Assembly: GCA_024138025.1 (NCBI GenBank)
Contig: JAMXBD010004256.1
Coordinates: 1-64,000, forward strand
Direction of reading: 5' to 3'
From: Combretum micranthum
Taxonomy: Eukaryota > Streptophyta > Magnoliopsida > Myrtales > Combretaceae
DNA length: 64,000 nucleotides
Shown here: in pieces, positions 37,739-47,961 of the stretch
Layout: every line of letters begins with the position of its first letter
Numbering within the stretch: the stretch's first letter is position 1
Position numbers and translations under genes: made by a program
Notes under the pieces: generated by a model
Told to the model about the DNA's origin: nothing
Database searches by the model: none
What the model saw: only the letters and a program-made list of their open reading frames with translations

Positions 37739-39134
37739 GGAGACTGGGACAAAGCAAACAATGATCTTCCAAAATTGTTATATGGAATGAAAGCCAGCAA
37801 TCTTGGGACACTGGTTGAGTGGGGATAGACAAGATCTATAGAGCCTGATAAATCAATTAGGAAGTGGCTATTTTGGACATTTGGCCCTTCTATGGAAACA
37901 TTTAAGTACTATCGACCTATCGTATGTGTGGATGGAATATTTCCTTATGGAAAGTACAAACGCGTGCTATTAGTTGCATGTGAGGCAGATGGCTATAATA
38001 GGATTGTTTCCTTGGCTTTTTGTTTGGCTCCGACAGAATCAATAAAGTCATGGAGCTGGTTCCTAGTACGGTTGAAGCGACATGACATTGGTCACCATGG
38101 TGAGGAGACGATATGCTTGACATCAAATAGGGGAGCAGGAATTATGTCAACATACAAAAAGCAATCAAATGGGTGGTTACCTCCATTTGCTATTCATAGG
38201 TTCTATGTTCGACAAGTTGCCAGTAATCAATAAAGTGTACAAGAATGTGAGGATGCATAATTTGGTTACATATGCTACCTCTCAAGCACAACCATGAAAG
38301 TTTGAGAAATTTATGGACTTAGATAAAGACACTAATGAAGAAGCAATTGAATGGTTTATAAGACTAAGTCAGACGGATCATTCACATTGCCTAAAGAACA
38401 ATGGACATTGGTATATGATGACAACTACTATTTCGGGTACATGACTACAAACATAGTAGAGGCTTACAATTTTGTCATCCAAGGTACGAAGGGCCTTCCT
38501 ATGATAGCTCTTGTTAAGAAAATTTTCTACAATTGTGTAATGCTTTGGGAGAAACGAATGGTATAAGCTATTGATGCTATAAAAGCCAATTCAGTGTTCA
38601 CTACATATGCTCGCGAAAAGTTGGAGGTATGGGGCCAAAGTTCTACCAACCATCAGGTCATTAGTTCCCATAGGAATACTAGTTTGTTTGAAGTGTGAAT
38701 AGGGCCACGTCGTGTAGGTTGTGGCTTGAAGGGGGGAGGCCGGACGAAGAAGGTCAACCTGGGGAAACACACTTATGCATGCAATAAATGGCAAATCTAC
38801 AAGATACCATGTTCACACACTATAGCTGCTGCAACTCGCATGAGATTAGATACAACAACCTTAGTGAGGCCATGGTATAAATGAACAAATCAAATTTGGT
38901 GCTATGGAGCTCACTTCCATCCTATTGGGGATGAGTTAGAGTGGCCTGCACCAGCCAACTTCCCTTACCTGGTGCTTGATCGTACTATGACTCGTGCAAA
39001 GGGTAAACCACAAACTCGCCGATTTTAGATTGAGATGGACATTAGAGGCCATCTGGATACGATCACTAGTAGTGTTTGTCACAACCAAGGTCACAATAGA
39101 AGACGATGCCCCAATACTAACCAGAAGGGTTAAG
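37739..39134 (+). pseudogene. MULE transposase, C-terminal half (broken)
   Basis: The frame resumes after the retrotransposon with GDWDKANNDLPKLL. The DDE region (37892-38233) keeps the first Asp (CVDG, codon 37931) but has TSNRGAGI where a SDRH-type motif is expected (AAT at 38126, Asp to Asn). It also has FYVRQ in place of the C..H metal motif. Further stops and two frameshifts lie around 38234-38350. MTTNIVEAYNFVIQGTKGLP (38440-38500) and a SWIM zinc finger (HTYACNKWQIYKIPCSHTIAA, about 38768-38835) follow. A CHNQGHNRRRC zinc knuckle lies near 39080, just before the stop. Confidence 0.75.
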
Positions 39135-39219
39135 ATCATGACCTAATGTTGAAGTTGTTACTTATTGTAAGTTATGATGCATGATTAATTTAATTTCTAA
39201 CATTTGTTACCTCGCATTT

Positions 39220-39568
39220 GCAGGATATATGGAACCAGGTCCAATAGATCCATTCGTGCTGACAAAGCAAGCAACACATTGATCTGAGGATGTGTGGATT
39301 GCTGAGGTATAATGTTGCTGATCATTTCAATGAATGTATTTTTATGAAATCCAATAACAATTGCATTGGTTGCATTTGCAAGTAAATGTTGACCCTATGA
39401 TTCCATCTCAGACATTAACTATCAGGTGCTGAGAGATGACTCTTATGCGTCCTGATCCTCGGATAGTGTCATATCTACAGCAAGATGGATTCTATGGAGC
39501 TAGTTGTCTGCCATTCATACAGCTTGACTGGCACTTCCTTATAGCAGTTGAACCACAACATCCATGAC
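39220..39568 (+). pseudogene. Plant mobile domain (PMD) remnant attached to the MULE
   Basis: After a TTTGCAG acceptor-like site the text reads EPGPIDPFVL...SEDVW. After a second acceptor-like CAG (about 39410) it reads RPDPRIVSYLQQDGFYG and LPFIQLDWHFLIA. These are the opening motifs of the plant mobile domain known from MAIN/MAIL proteins and from transposons. The rest of the domain (normally several hundred residues) is missing, and the frame goes straight to the tail RRRTN at a TGA that may be a mutated CGA. Confidence 0.6.
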
Positions 39569-39582
39569 GCCGACGAACAAAT

Positions 39583-40113
39583 ATGGCTCATCGAGGGCGT
39601 AGAAGCACATCCTCCATACCTACCCATCAACAATACCCCATGCATGCATCATTTCATGATGTCCCCTCAAGTAGCACATTTCTAGGTGAGAGCACATTTC
39701 CCGACGGTAGCTCATACGTGGGTGATATATCATACCCGAGTGACGGCTCATTCCTGAGTCATATCTCATACTCGTACGGTAGCTTATACCCAAGTGATGT
39801 TATGGATGGTTCGATGTATGATCCTACTACATTTGTTACTCCATCATTCAGCCATGATCTATATGAGTCAGCTACTACTCCTCCAGCATCACGTAAAGAG
39901 CATGGTATCCATATATCAGATGAGCTCGATTTAGGAGAAGGGGTAACATATTTGACCCAGTGGTTATCTACTTCACGCTATAGTCCGGTGGCCCTTAAAG
40001 ATTTTGAAGAAGCTTCTAGTGAAGCAAGTGAGCAAAGGGGTGATCGACAATATAGCGGTAAGGACAAAGAGTCTGTGTTTAGAAGATTTGTAAAACATTC
40101 ACTAGATGACTAA
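39583..40113 (+). CDS. C-terminal Ser-rich tail frame of the MULE/PMD protein
   Basis: A 176-codon open frame, continuous in frame with the PMD remnant upstream except for one TGA. It starts with basic MAHRGRRSTSS, continues with degenerate serine/tyrosine-rich repeats (YVGDISYPSDGSFLSHISY-like) and ends acidic then basic (DKESVFRRFVKH). No catalytic domain. Tails of this kind end transposon-encoded PMD and MULE proteins. It is unlikely to be an independent gene. Confidence 0.5.
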   Translation: MAHRGRRSTSSIPTHQQYPMHASFHDVPSSSTFLGESTFPDGSSYVGDISYPSDGSFLSHISYSYGSLYPSDVMDGSMYDPTTFVTPSFSHDLYESATTPPASRKEHGIHISDELDLGEGVTYLTQWLSTSRYSPVALKDFEEASSEASEQRGDRQYSGKDKESVFRRFVKHSLDD

Positions 40114-40544
40114 AAAAAATTAGCTAGATTAGACTTCTTATTATAATTATCTCCATTACTGTATCTGATACTGTTTCTTACTTAACAAATTTGTATTTAA
40201 ATACTCATTTACTAAAATGTGTATGCATGGTTACTATCATTTTGATTGAAAGTCCTTATACTTCTATCATTACACTCATGTTTACACTACAGTTATATTG
40301 GATTTTGATGGGAATTGTTGCTTCAAAGTAGGACTTTGATAAATATTATGCGGGTTGGACTGATTTTAAAGTTTCATTGCTGAGATACGATGTATTGTGC
40401 ACTTAATTTTTTACTGTTATGTATTTGGGATTGCATGCCATTGCAAGGTGCTTAAAAAAAAATTATTTTCAGACGCATGCATCAAATGCGTCTGAACCAA
40501 ACACATGTAGACAATACATCTGAGATGTTCGACCCAACTGCCAA

Positions 40545-40690
40545 TAGAGATGAGTGAGCGCCAAGAGAGATGCATGAGAGAGATGAGTGAGCGAGTGAGA
40601 GAGATGAGCGAAGGAGTAAGAGAGATGAGTGAGCGAGCGCCAAAGACATGAGCGAGTGAGCGACCGAGCAAGAGAGAGAGATGAGCGGGC
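40545..40690 (-). repeat. MULE right subterminal GA-rich repeats
   Basis: GAGCGAGTGAGAGAGATGAG-type repeats, the inverted counterpart of 29040-29215. The overlapping open frames on the minus strand are low-complexity artefacts. Confidence 0.6.
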
Positions 40691-40717
40691 GATACGAGGG
40701 CAAGCAGATGCATATAT

Positions 40718-40824
40718 GGAAGTACCCAATTAAAAACGCATTTGAACTGTGTGTGCAAATGTTTACGCCACTGGCATAAACATTTGCACACACAGTTCAA
40801 ATGCGTTTTTAATTGGGTACTTCC
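40718..40824. repeat. Near-perfect 107-bp palindrome
   Basis: Two 53-bp arms (40718-40770 and 40772-40824) around a single base differ at only one position (ACGCCA versus ATGCCA). The outer arm is part of the right terminal repeat; the inner arm is an extra inverted copy of it. The transcript or single strand would form a long hairpin. Confidence 0.9.
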
Positions 40825-40894
40825 GGAATATCTTTTCGAAAGATATTACTTTGGGATTTATTTTAAAAAATCAAGGTAGATTCATACAAAACCT
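40768..40894 (-). repeat. MULE right terminal inverted repeat
   Basis: Inverted partner of 28102-28229. Followed by the target duplication TATGAGCAAC. Confidence 0.8.
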
Positions 40895-40904
40895 TATGAG
40901 CAAC

Positions 40905-42894
40905 CTCATGTCTTTTGACTATCTAGCCTTTTATCCTCGAAATAGCTCTCTCTCTTCCTTCTCCAAATGCTACAAACTTGCTTCCTTCCTCTATAATTTC
41001 TACTTGTGATCTTTGAAATTTTTTTGAAAATTTACATGATAATTGTAGTTCTTTTCCCTTTTCTCATACACAACAGTATACTTAGCTCATGCACTTTGTA
41101 ATTTTCTTCAAATTAACCATTTTCTTTTTAAAAAACAAAAAGAAAAAGAAAAAGAAATTGAAACGCATTTAACCCATCCTCTAAGATTTTAACTTATATT
41201 TTAAGAGCTTGAATCCTAGATAATAGCAAGATAAAGGGAAGAATGATAAAAGTGTAGATCATAGGTGAGTTTAGAAGTACAAATAATTCTAAATATCTTA
41301 ATGATTATATAACTAAGATTAGAGGACTTCAGTATTTAGGACATATCAACTTTCTAGGTACGTACATACATTGTTTGTTTTTTAAGTTTGTCTATGATAG
41401 GTATTGAAGATGACCAATTAACTATCCTACTTTAAAAATGGTTTGCTATATGTATATGATTGCTAATGGTAGTTAGAGACTATCTATGCTATTGTCATAG
41501 TAACTTGATGATACTGGGGTGATGTTGTCTTGAGTTGAGTTGTATGAGGAAAGAATCTAGGTAGATCTAGATGGTCTAGTGTCATGGTTAGTGTAGAGTA
41601 CCTAATAACCAATATATATGTATGTATACATTTATGTGTGCACGAGGGACTGAGTTATCCCTTTGCTGGTTATTGGACTAATTCATACAAATAACCAAAT
41701 AATGTTTGTTGAATTTATAATATATAACTACATGTGAGTTTGTTGTTACTTTTTATCCGCATGTAGATATTACCATACTGTACTAAGCTTCCATTCATTT
41801 GTTCTTCTCTTTCAAGTACACATAATACTCCATTAGCATTTGATTTGTCTGGATATGACATAGTAGTTGATTGTGGGGAGGACTTTATTAGAGAAGATTA
41901 ACCAGCTAACTAATAGACTAGTTGTATGCTTGGAGACGAACTTTTGTTTATGTTGTTAATAAATGCAGTGCTGTTAATGTTGTATTATGGGTTATGTAGT
42001 TTTGTGTTAGTCGTGGACCCTGTTAGATATAAAGGCATGTTTAGTAGACTTTTGGAGCCACACACTTACTTCCTATTGATGTGTAGTTTGGTGATGGCGC
42101 TACTCCAATACTTAGAAGATTACTCACTTGTATTAACTGAGATTGCAGTGAGATTATATAAATTTACGACTTAGAGTTAGTGTGATAATTAATGTGAAAT
42201 TTAGTAGGTGCTAAGTCTTAGTGTTCATATATTTATATTTAATATAGACATGTGGTAGGCTATGAATAACTTTAAGTTTTGGGTGTTTCATTTTGTGAGT
42301 AAATTATATAAAGTAAGAAGATTTGTAGATTATAGATGTCATAAAGAATAGATTAATCAATAAAAGATATGCATTAGAAGAGTAAGAAATAAGTTGAGGT
42401 TTATTAGAAAAAAATGTAAGTAACTACTTTATCTATTTGGTGGTTGCATGGTTATAGGTGTTAGGATTATAATTAACCTTAAAACTATTTGTCTGATAAC
42501 TAATTGTTAAGTATTGAGACATGAGTACAGATATATGTCTCATAAACTATGTGTTATGCTACCCATCAAAGTCTAGGCATTTGCATAACGTAGCTAGTAT
42601 ATTAGAGGTTGAGACCACTATGTGCTTGAACAAGTCATCAAATGGTGGAACTGTGGAGTGTGGATGACACGAGTGTACACAATCAAGAGAGAATTGTAAA
42701 CAAACCAAATGGTGAAATGAGATGTTATTATGAAGATACGAAATAGATTGGAATGTTGATAATCTACACAATTGATGAATTTAGTGTGAAACAATTTAAT
42801 TTTTAAACTCATAAAATCAATAGAGTTATTAAATTTTGGATCACCCATCCATATATATAACAATGAACCTAAGGAATTAAATTTTAAAGATGAT
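40905..42894. other. Intergenic stretch
   Basis: No supportable gene or element. The 82-codon frame at 41926 has no recognisable domain. Confidence 0.4.
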
Positions 42895-43356
42895 TATAAT
42901 GCCTCAAAACTCCACCCATCGAGGTATTATTTACTTTAACCATAGGCTACATGCCACATGGCTTTTATCCTTTGGTTTCTATGCTTTCCGGGAGGCTACC
43001 CATCCTAAGATTACTCTACCCAGAGCACGCTTAATTTTGGAGTTCGTTTATTATACCAAAAGACGCTTATGTAATTAGATTGACAAGGACGACACTTCTC
43101 AACTTCCTACTAATGAACTGCTTTGATACTATCAGTAATGCCCCATAACTCGGTCCATAAAGGTATTGTTTATTTTGGTCACACGACACAAGATTTTGTT
43201 CTTTTGATGCCAGCGCTTCCTAATGGGTCACTCATCCTAAAATTACTCTATATAAAGCATGCTATTAACTTTAGAGTTCCGATAAACTCCAAGTCATTAC
43301 ACCAAAAGATACATCTATGATTAGAGCTCCACCATCAATATTTGAGCGGTATTACA
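42895..43356 (-). mobile_element. Cassandra-like TRIM with 5S-rRNA-like LTRs
   Basis: Two related LTRs, 5' (43134-43356) and 3' (42895-43094) on the minus strand, enclose only 39 bp. On the plus strand the 3' LTR reads CTACCCATCCTAAGATTACT...AGCACGCTTAATTTTGGAGTTC, the complement of the 5S rRNA internal promoter region (GGATGGGTGACC, AAGCGTGCT and GAACTCC parts). The 5' LTR has the same region in a more decayed form (43213-43290). TAGTATCAAAGC (43131-43120) next to the 5' LTR is a tRNA-Met primer site with two G-to-A changes, and GGAAGTTGAGAAG (43107-43095) is a polypurine tract before TGTCG. Cassandra elements are short non-coding retrotransposons that carry 5S-like sequences in their LTRs. 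No target duplication remains. Confidence 0.7.
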
Positions 43357-45458
43357 ATAACATCATTAGCCTTGCTTTTTCAAATGACTCTAGAGATCGA
43401 TCATATAATCCATAGTTTTAAAATAACTTTACAAGCTATCCATTTTGTTTTTGGATATTAAATAAGAAAAATGAAATTGTGTTTGTCACTTGTGATTAAA
43501 TAATGTACTTAGTTATTAGATTATATCTAGTATGCCTTGTTTTTATATATGTGGCAAATTATTTTATTTTTGGGATCTTTAACTCACCTTATTCGAATGA
43601 TTTTTTTTCGAGTTATTCATATAATTAAATAAAGAAATTTGAGAGTATAGGGTTAAAACTAAATTTTTTTCTCTAATAAATTACTCTTAGTTCATAATCT
43701 AAGATGTAAAGATGAAGGGCAAGTAGATTCTAAACAAAGTTCTTTTTTATTATTTGTTTTAAAAGTGTTGTATTTCAACTCATATTAAATTCTTTACAGT
43801 ATTAATGATGTAAATAAGCTGCCTAATAAACCCTGCAACTAGAACTTAAACTTGAATAAAGTTTACAAATGCCAAATAAGGAAGTGGACAAAGAGAAAGA
43901 GGAATAAAATTGAAACGGGACAAGAAGTAAGATGCTACACCCCTAAGGGTCAATAGGTTTATAAAATTCTAGTTGTATTATTTTTTTATATTTCAAAATT
44001 CAACCCATATGATTCAAATTAATTAAATTGATAAATTTAATTAATAATATAAAACTATAGCAACTCTAATGTGTAGAGTTAAAATTCTACCTGAATCTAC
44101 ATAAAGTAGTTTTATACATGAGCTAACTCGAAAGAGTCTTCTAAAGTCATCAACAAATAGAATTGTTTGATTAAAATTTAAATTGATGAATAGAATATGT
44201 AAAACACTAATATTGTGAAATTATTATATTCTTCAAAATATATAGACTTTTCTTCATCAAAAATGTAAGTAATAAAAATAGTACAAAGGGATGCGAACAA
44301 GTTAAGTTTAGTTAAACATTTTATTGAGCCTAAAATACAGGCTCAAGCTCAAATTAAGCAAAGTATAAAGTTAGTTGAGCTTGATAGCTTGTGAGACATA
44401 GATTTAAAGTAAAACCTAAGAAAATAAATATACAAAAAAAATAAATATATAAATTGATAATGGATGATGAATAAAGAGTAGGTTATATGTGTATGTGTGC
44501 ATATATATGTACACATTAGAAATTTAATATTCTCTTTTTATAATATAATATATTTCATATAGTGTATAAAATAAATAAATAAAAACTTGTGAGCTTAAAT
44601 GAAGGTTCAAGCTTAACTCGTTCATATAAACAAACATTATTTTCACTTGAGTTCGACTAATTTACTAAATAAGCTTGAATTGAGTCGAGACAAGTCAAGC
44701 CAAGTTTAAATAGCTTACAATTAGCTCCAGCATACCTTGTTAGCAACCTTAACAATACATATGAAATACTTATTATTTACTTTATGAAAAAAAAAATCAA
44801 CTATTGGAATAACAAAAATTTCACCAAGATATGCAAGAGATAAATCTTATACATATGTGTGTCTGCAAATGGAGGTCATAGATGCAAACTAAACCAAAAT
44901 AAAAATAAAAGAAAGTAAATCGATGGTTCAAGAAACGGGCCCATAATCAACTTATTTGAGGTGGATGTTCATTTCATCATTTTAGGAACTAAGATTCAAT
45001 AGTTCTGAGTAAGAACAAGTCAATTATTGAAATGTACCAAGGTCTACTATGGTTCTAAAAGATTTCATCAAGAAATTAGACCACCCAATTAGAATAAGAA
45101 TTTAAAGAATGTTATGCAATGTTATGGCATAAAGAAAACATGAGTTTTTTACAAATTCATAAACTCTTAATGAATAAAATTAATATCAAAATACATCTTT
45201 AAAACTTCAATCATGACTTTTATTTACATTTTTAACTGGACCTCAGCATAGGTCAAGTTTGATTTGTAAACCTGCCAGACTCGGCACAAGGGGTGAAACC
45301 CATCGATTTAGTGGGTAATGACTGGGTTAGCCTTGTCAACCCACCAACCAATCGAGTTAACATGGGTCGATAGCTTCATTAAAAGAAATAAATAAATAAA
45401 AGGTTGACGCCAACTATGTCCATTTGTCTTTGGATGTGAAGCTTTTTAATCTCATTCT

Positions 45459-45460
<2 letters not shown>
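43357..45460. other. Intergenic stretch
   Basis: AT-rich. The segment 44285-44730 starts AGGGATGCGAACAAG and has AAGCTCAAGCT-type words of hAT non-autonomous elements, but no matching right end was found. No gene. Confidence 0.4.

Positions 45461-45516
<56 letters not shown>
45461..45516. repeat. (AG)28 microsatellite
   Basis: Uninterrupted AG dinucleotide run. GA-rich sequence with shorter runs continues to about 45960. Confidence 0.95.
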
Positions 45517-45519
<3 letters not shown>

Positions 45520-45602
45520 ACACTATGTGTGCTTCTTCGAGATAGGTTTTTTTTTTTTTTTTTTTTTTTTGCAGAAAAATGATATCCTATGTGTGCTTCT
45601 TC
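45517..45602. mobile_element. Poly(T) micro-insertion with 16-bp duplication
   Basis: CTATGTGTGCTTCTTC occurs at 45523-45538 and exactly again at 45587-45602, each preceded by GATA plus two variable bases. Between lie GAGATAGG, 24 T (45547-45570) and GCAGAAAAAT plus GATATC. The structure equals the other poly(A/T) micro-insertions. Confidence 0.6.
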
Positions 45603-46585
45603 ATGATGGAAAAAAGAGAGAGTAGGAATTGGTGGAAAATGAAAAGTGGAAAAGAGAGAGAAAGGTAAATGTGATTGGTGATAGCATGATATTTCCGTAT
45701 TGTTATGTTAAAAAGAGAGGAGTGTGGAAGGGATGGAGAGAAGGAGAGAGAGAGCAAGAGAGTATGTGGCATCCGGGAAAAAAATAAAATAAGAGATGTT
45801 TGGGGAAAGGAAAAAAAAAAAAGACAAGTGAGAAAGAGAGAGAGACAGATAGACCTGGAAACAAAGGGATAGTGAGGCTGCTTGATATTAAAAATTAAAA
45901 TAACAGAGGAAAAGATAGAGATAGAGAAAAGAAGAAGAGAGAGAGGGAAAGTGAAAAGTCTTGCATGTGATTTCAGGCACAGAGGGGAAAATGAAATTTT
46001 AAAAAATAATAATTTCCCTGTTCATGGGCCAGTTCAACCTGATTAAAATCCAAGTTGGATCCAAGTCAAGATGCACTTAAAACATGACTTAGTGGGTCTA
46101 AGCCGATTGAGCATAGTGCTGAGGTTTATTTTTAATCCCACAATGCATTCCTTTAATGTTCATACATAATTTCAAGTTTAGCTTAACATCATCACATTAA
46201 TAGAGATATTTCTTCATCTAAACAAATATGTTAATAACATACTTTCCATGAGAAATTGTACCTTTTCGAAAAACAATTGTTGCTAAAACTATCACCATTA
46301 ATGCATCCCACTTAACATCACCATGGTTCAATTGGGATCAGGTGATCAAATCTAAACTAGAGTTTCTAGTTCCAAATTTTAGGAACCACAATAGTGAGAT
46401 ATTATTTTTATATAAACACAAGAAATTAGATACCCACCCCCTCTTCCCCCTTTGAATTTTATAAAAAAAGTATCCTCATGTATTGTCAAGTGCATAACAA
46501 AAAAAAAACCTCACAACAAAAGCCTCCCATTTCCCTCCATCCCCATTTTCATCTCCACAACACTATTAGACATAACACCTTTGTG
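45603..46585. other. GA-rich then AT-rich intergenic stretch
   Basis: GA-rich simple sequence to about 45960, then plain sequence. No gene supported. Confidence 0.4.
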
Positions 46586-47356
46586 TAGGGATGCAACTGG
46601 GTTGGCTCTTATAGGGTTTCCAACCAACCCAATTCGTTAAAAACCCTATAGGGTTATAACATCGGGTTTGGATATATAGTAAAAACCCTATAGGGTTATA
46701 GGGTCGGGTTTGGTAATATAACAAACCCGATGGATACCTGATAACCCAGTATTATAATTAAAAAAATAAATAAATAACATTACTAAAGGAAGAGAGAAAA
46801 GAAGACATGAATGAGCTACTATCTTTTTTGTCTCCTAAGGATGTTTTTCTTTTATAATTATGGATTAGTTACGGATTTAGAACTTTTTATTAAATTTTGT
46901 TCAAGTCATATTTGCTATGGAAATTAATATTATTTGTTGTCCGTTATATTTTAGTCTAAACAGGAAATTTAATTTAAACATATTTTTAAAAAATTATACG
47001 GTGACAAAAGGAATATATTAACGTGTTTAAACGTTATATAATGAATGTGACCTACAACATTTTCTATCAATTCTACATGCATCATTTCATTTTTGAATGT
47101 ATAGGAAACTTATGTCAGAAGTACCAGCTTTTATTAAATTTATTATTAAAATTTAAAAATAGGTTTTAAAAAAAAAGGTTATAGGGTTATAGGGTTGGGT
47201 TCGGGGTTCTAAATCAAACCCTATAGGGAGGGTTTGGATATAGCATAAAAACCCTGTAGGGTTATAGGTTGGGTTTGGTAGACCCTATAAGTAGCGGGTC
47301 GGTTTCGGGTTCGGGTTCATATGATCCACCCGAAACCCAACCCGGTTACATCCCTA
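46586..47356. mobile_element. hAT-type non-autonomous element
   Basis: The left end TAGGGATGCAACTGGGTTGG and the inverted right end TAGGGATGTAACCGGGTTGG match at 18 of 20 positions. Flanks CCTTTGTG (46578-46585) and CCCTAGTG (47357-47364) agree at 6 of 8 positions, fitting an old 8-bp hAT duplication. The inside repeats AACCCTATAGGGTT and CGGGTTTGG several times near both ends, in the manner of subterminal transposase-binding repeats. 771 bp without coding capacity. Confidence 0.75.
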
Positions 47357-47423
47357 CCCTAGTGCACTAAAGGATCTCTACATCTCATGCAATCATTCAT
47401 ATTACAGATTTCCCAACATTGGT

Positions 47424-47699
47424 ATGGATGCTAAAGTTGAAAGATGGGATCTTATGGGTATCAATATGCTTAAGATTGCTTTGCCACACTACTTTGCTGC
47501 TATGTTTAAGGATTATAGAGTTGAGAACTTTAGTGTGGAAAATGAGATAAAAGCAAAGAATTTAGAGATGGGTATTAGTGAATTATTGAAAAGAGTAGTA
47601 CCTAATGTTGGACCCAAGAATGGTGAATTGGTAGGGTTTTGGAGAGCGATTTCCAATCTTGGATTGATCGTTTTTATTAATGATGTTGTGGCACATTAA
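47424..47699 (+). CDS. Unidentified 91-codon open frame
   Basis: It starts MDAKVERWDLMGINMLKIAL and ends ISNLGLIVFINDVVAH. Composition is balanced (charged helices, no low complexity), unlike neighbouring chance frames. The frame is open upstream for some codons (YYRFPNIG) behind an ATTACAG that could be a splice acceptor. It may be an exon, a processed gene fragment captured near the hAT element that ends 68 bp upstream, or chance. I do not recognise the family and propose no function. Confidence 0.4.
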   Translation: MDAKVERWDLMGINMLKIALPHYFAAMFKDYRVENFSVENEIKAKNLEMGISELLKRVVPNVGPKNGELVGFWRAISNLGLIVFINDVVAH

Positions 47700-47961
47700 T
47701 TTCTTTTTTATCTTCTTGATTCTAGTTGGAGTTATACTATTTTATCCCTATTCATGCAAGTTTGTGTTTTATTTTTTTTTTCTAATTTTCTTGCTTGGAC
47801 AGGTTAGACCCATCAAATCATCTAGTTCTTGAACTTGAACCTAACTCAGTAAGTTAAGACTCAATATGTCCTTTAGTTTAGGAGATAGAACTAGCAAGAT
47901 CCATCAAAACTGATGATTCCTTTGTCGGTTCCATTTCACCTTAGCCAATCTAGTTCATGAT

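Larger units (their letters stand above)
28092..40904 (+). mobile_element. Mutator-like element (MULE) with nested insertions
   Basis: Terminal inverted repeats of about 125 bp bound 28102-40894. The left starts GGGTTTTGTACGGATCTA; the right, inverted, starts AGGTTTTGTATGAATCTA. The flanks are TATTAGCAAC (28092-28101) and TATGAGCAAC (40895-40904), a target duplication of 9-10 bp with one mismatch, as is typical of MULEs. Inside, in order, are a hAT-type MITE, CT-rich subterminal sequence, the transposase N-terminal half, a Ty3/gypsy insertion, the transposase C-terminal half, a plant-mobile-domain remnant with tail, GA-rich subterminal sequence and a palindrome. Without its two insertions the element would be about 5.4 kb. 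The transposase is broken, so it is not autonomous. Confidence 0.85.

Noticed and set aside
40417..40800. Minus-strand frames of 86-127 codons
   Set aside because: They are the mirror of the same low-complexity subterminal repeats at the right MULE end.
42982..43290. 5S rRNA gene
   Set aside because: Only the promoter-proximal part resembles 5S rRNA, it is present twice in LTR context and is too diverged for a functional 5S gene.
42890..43320. Two similar frames of 62 and 65 codons suggesting a duplicated small gene
   Set aside because: The similarity is explained by the two LTRs of the Cassandra-like TRIM and its 5S-rRNA-like, non-coding text.
46586..47356. Interstitial telomeric repeat
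   Set aside because: The ACCCTA words are part of AACCCTATAGGGTT palindromes inside a hAT-type element, not tandem TTTAGGG units.
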